From the NCBI GenBank assembly GCA_019637335.1, contig JAHBVV010000001.1:1-64000 (forward strand): 64,000 bases of DNA. The letters are read 5' to 3'. Position numbers and translations under genes: made by a program. The notes beneath the pieces were generated by a model. That model was given only the letters and a program-made list of their open reading frames with translations. It had not been told where the DNA came from and searched no databases. The stretch's first letter is position 1, and every line of letters begins with the position of its first letter. This document shows positions 17,339-24,835 of this stretch, in pieces. Origin of the DNA: Candidatus Hydrogenedentota bacterium (GTDB lineage Bacteria > Hydrogenedentota > Hydrogenedentia > Hydrogenedentales > JAEUWI01).

Positions 17339-18337
17339 TCACCCCGCCCCGAACATGCGCGCGGCGTTGTCGTAAAAGATGGCGCGCCGCTCCGTCTCGT
17401 CCAGCCCCAGAAAGCGCATAGCGAAACAAAGCGCCGCCAGGTTCTCGCAGGCCGCGAAGGTCGTCCGGTGCGCCGTGCCGCCCTGCCGCCGCACCATCTC
17501 GTCGGTGCACACGTGCCAGCTCATGCCCATGCGAATGTAGTTGCCGCGAAACGCCACCGCCGTGACCAGATCGGTTCCGAAGAGGATCTTCGCCCGGTCA
17601 TAGTGCTTCAGTACGGTCAGGAACACGCCCGCGTCGCACACCGCCGAGGTGTCCATCCAGACATTATCGGCGCGCACCAGTGTGTCGACCATGCGCTGCG
17701 CGTTCGGCGGGATGAAGCAGCGCCCGCAATGGGCCAGAATGAACTGGCATCGGGGCCAGGCCACCGCGAGGCGCGCGATCTCCGATAGGTTCTCCGCATC
17801 GCCCATGCCGCGCGGCTTCGCCACGTGCAGCATCACCGCCAGTCCATAGCGATCCGCAAGCGCGAGCTGGGCTTCGGGGATCAGGTCGGTCACGCCGGCG
17901 TCGTTCATCGGCTTGCCCTCAACGAAGCACATGTACGGCTTAAGCACAGCCGGCCGGTATTGCTGGATATCGGCTTCCAGGCGTCCCGGGTCGTCCGATG
18001 GCCGCACAAGCCAGGCGAAGGGGTAGCCGGCGGGCGCGCACTGTGCCGCCACGGCGCGGTTCTCCTCGGCCATCCGCACGTCGATCGTGGGAAAGCCCAT
18101 GACCATGCCGCGGACTTCAGCATCTGGGAGCAGCGTTTTCCACCACTGCTGGAGCCAGGGCAAATCGACGTTCCCGAGCAGGGGATCCAAGGCCAGCGGC
18201 ATCGTCTCGGCAAGCCGCGGATGGCAGTCGTTCACGAGCAGGTGCGTATGCGCGTCGAAAATGCGCGCGGGAAGCCAGGGGCGAATCTCTTCTTCGTAGA
18301 TCAGGCGGTCGTCATCGGTGAGCTGGACTTCGCGCAT
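17339..18337 (-). CDS. amidohydrolase-2 family metal hydrolase
   Basis: This 332-residue TIM-barrel protein has the metal motif FDAHTHLLVND near residues 27-37. Later it shows a barrel His in AVMLHVAKPRGMGDAENL, FILAHCGRCF and the final Asp region KILFGTDLVTAV. These fit the amidohydrolase-2 family, which includes ACMS decarboxylase-type lyases and lactone or amide hydrolases. It is the last gene of the minus-strand catabolic run, 6 bp after the small ATC-hydrolase-like gene, so it probably acts on an intermediate of that pathway. The substrate is unknown. Confidence 0.82.
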   Translation of the reverse strand: MREVQLTDDDRLIYEEEIRPWLPARIFDAHTHLLVNDCHPRLAETMPLALDPLLGNVDLPWLQQWWKTLLPDAEVRGMVMGFPTIDVRMAEENRAVAAQCAPAGYPFAWLVRPSDDPGRLEADIQQYRPAVLKPYMCFVEGKPMNDAGVTDLIPEAQLALADRYGLAVMLHVAKPRGMGDAENLSEIARLAVAWPRCQFILAHCGRCFIPPNAQRMVDTLVRADNVWMDTSAVCDAGVFLTVLKHYDRAKILFGTDLVTAVAFRGNYIRMGMSWHVCTDEMVRRQGGTAHRTTFAACENLAALCFAMRFLGLDETERRAIFYDNAARMFGAG

Positions 18338-18343
18338 GGTCGC

Positions 18344-18784
18344 CTACTTCTCCACGCCGTCCGGCTTTACGACGGTCATACGGCAGCGCCCCTTTTCGCA
18401 GCTGATGATGTCGTAGTCGACCTCGTAGCCGTACTCGCGGATGAGCGGCGGATACAGCACCTGGCAGTGCTCGCAATACTTTTTGTACGGCTCAATGCGC
18501 CCCGACTGGTGCACCAGCTTCGCCGAGGGGCAGTCCTGCATGTCGATGATGAACATGTCGTCATACAGGGAAAGCTGATGCCGCCCCCCTTCCTCCGTGA
18601 GCGTGTGCGTCCAGTACCGGTGCATGCCCTTCAGGCCGTCCTGCTCGATGTATTCGCGCAGATTGCCCAGGAAATTGTCCGAGATGCCCTTCCAGAATTC
18701 ATGCACCTTCGCCTCGCCGTCCTTCTCCTCCAGAAAGCGAAACAGCTCGCTGTAACACCAGATAAACTCGGTACACGAGACCAT
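18344..18784 (-). CDS. small ATC-hydrolase-like protein, paralogue 2
   Basis: This 146-residue protein lacks a signal. It shares a spaced pattern with the next gene upstream (18842-19264): YWTHTLTEEGG, MQDCPSAKLVH, YCEHCQVLY, GYEVDYD and a final GRC. Conserved Cys-Pro, Cys-Glu-His and Gly-x-Cys suggest the L-2-amino-thiazoline-4-carboxylate hydrolase-like family. Start taken at the Met with GGAGAAAGGG just upstream. The pair may be a heteromeric enzyme in this catabolic locus. Confidence 0.6.
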   Translation of the reverse strand: MVSCTEFIWCYSELFRFLEEKDGEAKVHEFWKGISDNFLGNLREYIEQDGLKGMHRYWTHTLTEEGGRHQLSLYDDMFIIDMQDCPSAKLVHQSGRIEPYKKYCEHCQVLYPPLIREYGYEVDYDIISCEKGRCRMTVVKPDGVEK

Positions 18785-18841
18785 GGTCTTCCCTTTCTCC
18801 GGAACGCGGGCCGCATCGGGCCGGCGCAATCGCAATCATTA

Positions 18842-19264
18842 TCACGCCTTCCAGAACCGCTGCACACACCGCCCGGCGGCCTGGTCGTACTCCACGGCGC
18901 TGCGGTAGCCCGCGCGCGAACAGATCGCCTCGTTCAGGATCCGTGTATGCTCGCAGAAATGCGGGTCAATCGCGTAGCCCTGCTGTTTCATGTGCGCGAT
19001 CGCCGGGCACTCGCGCACCTCCAGCACCAGCGTCTCCCCCTCCTCTCGCAGCGTGTACTTCCCACCTTCCACGGTGAATACCCGGTCCCAGTGATCGCGC
19101 AGCGCGACCAGCCCCTCCACATCCAGGGCCTTCACCAGCGGCGCATAAACCGTGTCCGCCAGGCGCTCCAGGTACGCGCGGAGCCCGTCCAGGCCATAGT
19201 TCTCGACGACGAACTGGATGCCGTAGCTGAACGCGCCGTGAAAATCCTTGTGCACATTGGCCAT
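18842..19264 (-). CDS. small ATC-hydrolase-like protein, paralogue 1
   Basis: This 140-residue protein is a distant copy of the neighbour at 18344-18784. Shared landmarks are DHWDRVFTVEGGKYTL, VRECPAIAHM, HFCEHTRILNEAI, AGYRSAVEYD and GRCVQRFW. Both keep a CP, a CEH and a terminal GxC, likely a metal or catalytic set. No transmembrane segment or signal is present. It is 33 bp downstream of the PhyH-family oxygenase, in the same operon. Confidence 0.6.
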   Translation of the reverse strand: MANVHKDFHGAFSYGIQFVVENYGLDGLRAYLERLADTVYAPLVKALDVEGLVALRDHWDRVFTVEGGKYTLREEGETLVLEVRECPAIAHMKQQGYAIDPHFCEHTRILNEAICSRAGYRSAVEYDQAAGRCVQRFWKA

Positions 19265-19297
19265 GGAATTCGTTTTCCTCGTTTCCGGCCCGGCGGA

Positions 19298-20005
19298 TCA
19301 GCCCGCCAGGGCGTAGTTGGCGCGCAGCGATTCGTCCACGGCGCAGTGCGCGCCCTTGAACACCATCAGCAGGCCGAGGCGAGGGTGCTCGCTCGTATTG
19401 GGCGCGCTGAAGTGGATCGTGTTGCAGTGGTGCGCCAGCGCGTCGCCCGGACGAAGCAACCCGGCCCACGCCCCCGCGGGATCCACCGGTTCGGCCAGGC
19501 CCATCGAGTTGCCCGCCACGCCCGAAGCCGCATGCGGCCGCGCGCCATCCAAATGGCTCCCGCGCAGGTAGGACACGGGCCCGTTCTCCGGCGTCACGGC
19601 GTCCACAGCGATCCAGACGGTCAGCGCGTCGGGGGGCGCCAGGCAGAAATAGGCGTTGTCCTGGTGCGGCGGCACGGCGGAGCCCACGCGCGCGGGTTTG
19701 TTGAACGATTCCACCGCCATGAGCACGGGATCGCCGTTCACCAGCCGCGCCACCAGCGCGAGGATCGATTCGCGCCGGGCGAGATCCGCAAACCAGGGAT
19801 CATGCGCCTCCATGCGCCAGCAATTGCGCACGGAAACACCGTCGGCTTCGAAAACAACATCGTTCGGCGGCAGGCCGGGCACAAGCTCCGCCGCATAGCG
19901 CCGGATCTGGGTACGTATTTCCTCGATATCGGCCGCGTCGAACAGGCTTTCCACCTTGATCACACCGTCGGACGCGTATTCGGTCGCCAGGGCGTCAATG
20001 TTCAT
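19298..20005 (-). CDS. phytanoyl-CoA dioxygenase (PhyH) family oxygenase
   Basis: This 235-residue Fe(II)/2-oxoglutarate-dependent oxygenase starts at MNIDALATEYASDGVIKVESLF. The metal triad is visible as PPHQDNAYF (His and Asp) and the distal His in HFSAPNTSEHPRLGL; the Arg of the latter can bind 2-oxoglutarate. VSYLRGSH and LRPGDALAHHCNTIHF are typical of the bacterial PhyH group that hydroxylates small molecules. The start overlaps the upstream Gfo/Idh gene stop by 4 bp (ATGA), showing coupled translation. Confidence 0.85.
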   Translation of the reverse strand: MNIDALATEYASDGVIKVESLFDAADIEEIRTQIRRYAAELVPGLPPNDVVFEADGVSVRNCWRMEAHDPWFADLARRESILALVARLVNGDPVLMAVESFNKPARVGSAVPPHQDNAYFCLAPPDALTVWIAVDAVTPENGPVSYLRGSHLDGARPHAASGVAGNSMGLAEPVDPAGAWAGLLRPGDALAHHCNTIHFSAPNTSEHPRLGLLMVFKGAHCAVDESLRANYALAG

Positions 20006-21015
20006 GATCCGCTGTCTCCAATGTCCTGCCAGGTCCCGGTCTCCAGGGAGCGCAGCGCCGCCAGGTTCACCCGGAGCGTCTGCGCGCCCTCGGCCAGCGT
20101 GCACAGCGGCGCCCCCGTCCCGTCGAGGGCGTCCAGAAACACGTTGGCGTTCGTAATATACCACGCGTCGCGGTCCGGCAGTTCATGCAGGGATTCCTCC
20201 CAGGGCCCCTCCACCTCGGTCATGATCCGGAGGCGCTTCTCGTGCAGTTCGAAGCGGACCGTGCCCTTCTCGCAGACCACGGTGATGCAGCTTTCGTTCG
20301 GGTGCTGGTACATGTTCATCGCGTAGCTCGCCATCACGTCGCCGTGCCGCGCCATCACGTGCACCGTGTCCTCCACCGTCACCCCGTCCAGGTGCTGGTG
20401 CTGCGCGTCCGCCGTCAGGCGCGTAATCGGGCCCAACAGCCACTCCGCCAGGTTCAGCGTGTGCGTAATCGAATCCTGGATCGCCCCGCCGCCCTGCTTT
20501 CGATCGGCGAAGTAGATATCGCGGTAGGCTGGCCGGTACGTCGGAAAGTGCTGTCCGCTCGTCATGTAAAGCTGAAGCGGCTTCCCGAAGCGCCCGCCGC
20601 TCAGGGCCGCTTTCATCGCCCGCGCGCCCGGGTGCGCCCGGTGGTTGTAGCTGACGGCGGCGATCAGTTTCTTCTCCGCCACCAGCCGTTCCAGCGCCGC
20701 GACGCCGTCCAGGGATGTCGAAAGCGGCTTTTCGATGAGGAGGTGGATGCCCGCCTCCGCCACCTGCGTTGCTATCGGTATGTGCGTGTGCGCCGGCGTC
20801 GCAATCAGCACGGCGTCCCAGGGGCGCGCCAGGGCGCTCGCAAGCTCCCCGAAGACTTCGGTGAGGTTGTAACGTTTGGCGATGGTCTGCCGGAGGTCGG
20901 GGTTGAGTTCGCAGATGCCTATTTCCGCGCGATCGGTGGCGAGAAAGCACCGCACGTGGCGCTCCCCAATGGATCCAACCCCGACCACGAGTATGCGGCG
21001 TTTTAAATCAAACAT
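20002..21015 (-). CDS. Gfo/Idh/MocA family oxidoreductase A
   Basis: This 337-residue NAD(P)-dependent sugar or cyclitol dehydrogenase has the Rossmann motif RILVVGVGSIGERHVRCF near residues 6-23. Then come VLIATPAHTHIPIATQVAEAGIHLLIEKPLS (the EKP active-site Lys near residue 97) and the late GGGAIQDSITHTLNLAEWLLG, which supplies the catalytic Asp/His region. It is followed by the PhyH gene (4-bp overlap). Another family member lies 75 bp upstream in the same operon, so sequential oxidations are plausible. Confidence 0.9.
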   Translation of the reverse strand: MFDLKRRILVVGVGSIGERHVRCFLATDRAEIGICELNPDLRQTIAKRYNLTEVFGELASALARPWDAVLIATPAHTHIPIATQVAEAGIHLLIEKPLSTSLDGVAALERLVAEKKLIAAVSYNHRAHPGARAMKAALSGGRFGKPLQLYMTSGQHFPTYRPAYRDIYFADRKQGGGAIQDSITHTLNLAEWLLGPITRLTADAQHQHLDGVTVEDTVHVMARHGDVMASYAMNMYQHPNESCITVVCEKGTVRFELHEKRLRIMTEVEGPWEESLHELPDRDAWYITNANVFLDALDGTGAPLCTLAEGAQTLRVNLAALRSLETGTWQDIGDSGS

Positions 21016-21090
21016 GGGACTTCAGTGCTCCATCTAACGCGAAAAGTGAATGCGAAATACGATCAATCGACACGCTCATCCCGGAACCGC

Positions 21091-22236
21091 TCACAATACC
21101 TGCCACTCCCCGGTCGCGGCGGATTTATAGGCCGCATCGAGGTGACGCTGGAGTTCCGCCGCGCCCCGGATCGTCAGGTGCGCCTCGGCCTTGCCGCCGA
21201 TCGCCGCCAGAAAATTGTGGAGGCAGGCCACATGCGCGCGGAGCCAGCCGATGTTGCACGCCGGCGAGGGGAAGGCGCCGCCGGGATCGGGGTAACGGCT
21301 GACGGTTTCGATCTTCTTGAAGCCGCGGTCTCCGCCAAGGTCCCCGCCCTTGTCCCGCGCGTCGAAGACCTCCAGCCAGTTGGGGTCCATGAGGTTGAAG
21401 CGCATCGCGCCCTTCTCGCCGTGGATCTCCACGCGGAGCTCGTCGTTTGTGCCGGTCGCGATCTTCGTCGCCTCCACGCTGCCGAGCGCGCCATTCTTCG
21501 CGCGGACCAGCAGCAGCGCCAGGTCGTCCGTCTCCACCCGCGTCACTTCGCCCGTCTCCGGGTGGACGCGGCGCTCCACGGCGATGTGTGTCTCGCAGAA
21601 GACCTTCGCCGGCTCGCCCACGAGGTAATTCACCAGGTCCAGCACGTGGCTTCCGAGGTCATACAGCACGCCGCCACCGCCCATTTCCTTGTCCAGCTTC
21701 CATTTCAGCGGCTTGTCCGGGTCGGCCGAGCTTGCGTGCAGATAGACCGCCCGGAAGCTGTAGATCTTACCGAGAAAGTCCTCTTCCACCAGCTGTTTCG
21801 CCCGCATCGTGCAGGGGTAGAACCGGTATTGCAGCGCGACCTGCGTCACGATGTCCGGGCGGGAATTCACCAGCGCCGCCACCATGTCCTGGCAGTCTTC
21901 GTAGCTGCTACCGAGCGGCTTGTCGCAGTAGATGTGCTTTCCGGCTTCCGCCGCCTTGATCACCTGATCGCGGTGCAGGTTGTTCGGCGTGCACACGTGG
22001 ATGATGTGAATATCGTCGCGGGAGAGCAGTTCATCGTAGCTGGTCGTCCCGAACTCGAAGCGCCCTTCCTTCACCGCCGCGTCCAGCGTCTCCGGACGCC
22101 GTACGCACACGCCCTTCAGCGCGTAGTTGATGGGCAGTTCACGGTAGAAGAAGGGAATCGTGTGATAGCCGAAGGTATGGGTCCTCCCCATGAACCCGTA
22201 GCCCACCACGCCAACGCCATAGGTCTTTTCCGTCAT
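21091..22236 (-). CDS. Gfo/Idh/MocA family oxidoreductase B
   Basis: This 381-residue dehydrogenase begins KTYGVGVVGYGFMGRTHTFG. It has IHVCTPNNLHRDQVIKAAEAGKHIYCDKPLG (the active Lys is in CDKP) and GGGVLYDLGSHVLDLVNYLVGEP, the usual D-x-x-x-H catalytic pair. The start overlaps the stop of the class III aminotransferase gene by 4 bp, so they are probably made together. An oxidised sugar or inositol intermediate transaminated by the partner is a reasonable inference. Confidence 0.9.
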   Translation of the reverse strand: MTEKTYGVGVVGYGFMGRTHTFGYHTIPFFYRELPINYALKGVCVRRPETLDAAVKEGRFEFGTTSYDELLSRDDIHIIHVCTPNNLHRDQVIKAAEAGKHIYCDKPLGSSYEDCQDMVAALVNSRPDIVTQVALQYRFYPCTMRAKQLVEEDFLGKIYSFRAVYLHASSADPDKPLKWKLDKEMGGGGVLYDLGSHVLDLVNYLVGEPAKVFCETHIAVERRVHPETGEVTRVETDDLALLLVRAKNGALGSVEATKIATGTNDELRVEIHGEKGAMRFNLMDPNWLEVFDARDKGGDLGGDRGFKKIETVSRYPDPGGAFPSPACNIGWLRAHVACLHNFLAAIGGKAEAHLTIRGAAELQRHLDAAYKSAATGEWQVL

Positions 22237-23606
22237 CCCATCAGTTCCTTCTGGGTCTCGCCGATGGCCTCGTCGATGATGTCGAGGCCCTTGAGCAGCG
22301 TGTCTTCATTCATGACGATCGGCGGGCTCATGCGGAGGATGTGTCCCGCCGGGATCCACGCCAGACCCTTCGCGAAGGCTTTCTGGTAGACCAGTTCGCC
22401 GGCCTTGTTGAAGGGCTCTTTTGTGCCGCGGTCCTTCACCAGCTCGATGCCCATGAGGCAGCCCTTCGCGCGGACGTCACCCACGATTTTGTGCTCTTCC
22501 TTCATCTTCGCCATGCGCTTGTTGGCGACGTCGCCGAGGTGCTGCGCGTGTTCGAGCAGGTTCTCTTCTTCGATGACCTCGGTGGAGGCGAGGGCGGCCG
22601 CGCAGGCCATCGGGTTGCCGCCGTAGCTGCTGGAGGCGGAGATCGCCTCGAAGGCCTCCTTGTAGGGCTCGCGCACGGCCACGCAGGTCACCGGGAAGCC
22701 GTTGCCGAAGCCCTTGCCCAGGGTGACGACGTCGGGCAGGGTGTCGTAGTGCTCCATGCAGAGCCACTTGCCGGTGCGGCCCCAGCTCGTGAGCACTTCG
22801 TCGGCCATGAGGAGAATGCCGAGTTCATCGCAGAGCTTGCGCACCTTGGGGAAAAAGTCGCCCGGCGGCATGATGGTGCCGCCCCAGCCCTGGATGGGTT
22901 CGAGCACGAAGCCCGCCACGTCGCCCACTGTGGCCTTGTCGAGGTATTCGCGGTAGAAGGTGATGTAGGCGTCCGTGTCGACGGTTCCGTCCGGTTTGGT
23001 CCACATCGGGCGGTAGAGGTCGGGGCGCGGCACCATGTGGGAACCCGGCGCGCGCACCGCGCCATACACGTGGGAGCGGATGTGGCCCAGCGAAACGGCG
23101 CCGTAGGTCTTGCCGTGGTAGTCGTAGAAGCAGGAGATGGTCTCGTTCTTCTTCGTGCCCGCGCGGAGCACGCGGATGCCCGCTTCGACCGCCGTCGTGC
23201 CGGAGTCGTAGAACTGGAAGCCGTTGAGGTCGCCCGGCAGGATCTCCGCGAGCTTCTCGACCAGCATGGTCTTGATGGGCGTGGTGAAGTCGTGCGCGTT
23301 CATCAGCTGCCCCGCGTACTTCGCGATGGCCTCGCTGATTTTGGGGTGGCAGTGGCCGAGCGTGGTGACGTAGATGCCCGACGAGAAGTCGATGTACTCG
23401 TTGCCGTCCACGTCGGTCATCATGCAGCCCTCGCCCGACTCAAACGCAACGGGGAAGAGCTTCACCTGGCCGCTGAGGCCCTTGAAGTACTTGCAGCAGC
23501 GCGCGTGGCAGTCCTTCGACACCGGGCCCGGCGGGGGCACGCTGATGTTGGGAAGATCCGCACAACGGGCATTCGCCCATTCGAGGGAAGTCTGGGTGGC
23601 TAACAT
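22233..23606 (-). CDS. class III aminotransferase
   Basis: This 457-residue PLP enzyme shows MTDVDGNEYIDFSSGIYVTTLGHCHPKI, QFYDSGTTAVEAGIRVLRA, CFYDYHGKTYGAVSLG, FVLEPIQGWGGTIMPP, LLMADEVLTSWGRTGKW and the PLP Lys in VTLGKGFGNGFPV. These are all class III landmarks. The start at 23606 has GGAG 8 nt upstream. It is translationally coupled to Gfo/Idh B and is distinct from the aminotransferases at 11325 and 31909. Substrate unknown; an amino-sugar or aminocyclitol-type keto compound is possible given the neighbours. Confidence 0.88.
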   Translation of the reverse strand: MLATQTSLEWANARCADLPNISVPPPGPVSKDCHARCCKYFKGLSGQVKLFPVAFESGEGCMMTDVDGNEYIDFSSGIYVTTLGHCHPKISEAIAKYAGQLMNAHDFTTPIKTMLVEKLAEILPGDLNGFQFYDSGTTAVEAGIRVLRAGTKKNETISCFYDYHGKTYGAVSLGHIRSHVYGAVRAPGSHMVPRPDLYRPMWTKPDGTVDTDAYITFYREYLDKATVGDVAGFVLEPIQGWGGTIMPPGDFFPKVRKLCDELGILLMADEVLTSWGRTGKWLCMEHYDTLPDVVTLGKGFGNGFPVTCVAVREPYKEAFEAISASSSYGGNPMACAAALASTEVIEEENLLEHAQHLGDVANKRMAKMKEEHKIVGDVRAKGCLMGIELVKDRGTKEPFNKAGELVYQKAFAKGLAWIPAGHILRMSPPIVMNEDTLLKGLDIIDEAIGETQKELMG

Positions 23607-23623
23607 TTTGCATTCTCCTTCAA

Positions 23624-23744
23624 AGTAGGACAGCCGTTCCGGCTGTCTTCGCGGCAACGCCAATGTAGGATAGCCGTCCCGGCTGTCCATGGACAGGCGG
23701 GACGCCTATCCTACTTTGACAGACCGGAAGCCTATCCTACATCA
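23624..23744. repeat. GTAGGATAGCC-type hairpin repeat inside the operon
   Basis: This block carries several copies of TAGGA(C/T)AGCCG(T/G)(C/T)CCGGCTGTC and its inverse. 23665-23688 pairs with 23691-23714 over 24 positions with two mismatches, a 50-nt hairpin. Related hairpins lie at 54814-54858 and 62029-62106. It separates the NagB-like and aminotransferase genes, where it could stabilise or process the message. Confidence 0.75.
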
Positions 23745-24674
23745 ATACCCTTTGTCCCAGCGGGGACGGATGTCTTCGGCGATGCTTTCGGTCATCCACA
23801 CGTCGGTCCGGAGCAGTTGGTGGATGGAAGTCGGCAGCTTCGGCGTCACGGGGCCGTGCAGGCACAGCCGCGACATCGTCCGCTGCCACGAGGCCTGGGA
23901 ACCGTCGACGGTGATGCCGTGCAGATCGATGCGGTTCTTCGCGCCGATGACTTCGGCCGGTCCGATGGTCGCGGCCTTCGGCGGCACCGCGGTGAGATCG
24001 CCGCTCAGCCCGAAGCTGCCGTGGAGCGAGTTCTGGGCGATGGTGAACGGACTCAGCGTGCAGATGCGCGGGCCCATCTGCTTCCACTCCTCCAGGGGGG
24101 CGTCGAATTCCGGACAGTCCGGCTCCACAAAGGCGAGGTGCCCGGTCCAACCGGGCCCGCTGTAGCAATAATCCGCGCCGCCCATGTCGGCGATCATCTT
24201 ACCGTAGTCGTTGATGTTCTTCGAGGTCGGGCCCTGGATTTGTTCGATGGGGGGGCGCAGTTTCGGATCGATGTTCGCATAGAAATGCGTCATCATCGAG
24301 TACATGAAGCCATATTCCCACGACGCGGGCGGGGTCTCGTCGTGTTCGTTGGCGTATTCGTCCATGTTGAACGTGTGCAGGTGGCTGCAATCGAGGCGGT
24401 TGATGTTGATCATCTCCGCCACCCACCGGTAGCCCGGCCACGGCTGCGGCGTAATAAGCACGCAGGTCCGGTTCTCGTCCCGCGCCTGTTTGATCTGCGC
24501 GTAGATGTGGAGCAGCCACCGGAGCTGCAACTCCGCATCGGGGATGACCTCGATTTTCAGATCGGGGTTCGGATGTTTCGTAATGTTCTCGCGCGTAATA
24601 GCGCGCACCCGCGCCACGGCCTCCTTGTCCCGGAAGGGCACGCAATCGGCGGGGCTGAATTCAAATGTGGACAT
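23742..24674 (-). CDS. NagB-like sugar-phosphate isomerase/deaminase homologue
   Basis: This 310-residue protein of the glucosamine-6-phosphate isomerase/6-phosphogluconolactonase family keeps HTFNMDEYANE, with the family's active-site Asp, and GHLAFVEP, with the His and Glu of the catalytic set. The Asp before that His in NagB (motif N/D-G-H) is Thr here (GPGWTGHLAF), so classic deamination may be lost or changed. It is longer than NagB (about 266). It lies 107 bp downstream of the nagA-type gene in a GntR-controlled operon, supporting an amino-sugar context. Confidence 0.78.
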   Translation of the reverse strand: MSTFEFSPADCVPFRDKEAVARVRAITRENITKHPNPDLKIEVIPDAELQLRWLLHIYAQIKQARDENRTCVLITPQPWPGYRWVAEMININRLDCSHLHTFNMDEYANEHDETPPASWEYGFMYSMMTHFYANIDPKLRPPIEQIQGPTSKNINDYGKMIADMGGADYCYSGPGWTGHLAFVEPDCPEFDAPLEEWKQMGPRICTLSPFTIAQNSLHGSFGLSGDLTAVPPKAATIGPAEVIGAKNRIDLHGITVDGSQASWQRTMSRLCLHGPVTPKLPTSIHQLLRTDVWMTESIAEDIRPRWDKGY

Positions 24675-24703
24675 GGCGTCCCTCTCCTAATCTATCTGTT
24701 CTC

Positions 24704-24835
24704 GTTACCACGGTCCTCCGTGGTAACGGGAGCAAGCTGTTTGCCTTCTGCCGTGCCCGTTGGTCACAGGGACAGCAGGGACTACAGTGACTTCAGGGAC
24801 CTGTTGTCGCTGCTGTCGCTGAAGTCCCTGCACCC
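24704..24835. repeat. mixed repeats at the end of the nagA-type gene
   Basis: CTCGTTACCACGGTCCTCCGTGGTAACG (24704-24731) is a hairpin also seen at 61793-61824. 24762-24835 is a run of GGGAC/CAG-type short repeats, related to 30787-30815. The second part overlaps the 3' end of the coding region at 24782. Confidence 0.6.

Noticed and set aside
17825-20326. 833-codon plus-strand frame opposite the PhyH/ATC-hydrolase genes
   Set aside because: It is antisense to five short real genes with ATGA overlaps and clear motifs; composition is typical of shadow frames.
23624-23744. Regular GTAGGATAGCCGTCCCGG sequence considered as cloning or adapter contamination
   Set aside because: Related but diverged copies occur at 54814-54858 and 62029-62106, each in intergenic DNA, so it is a natural repeat family.
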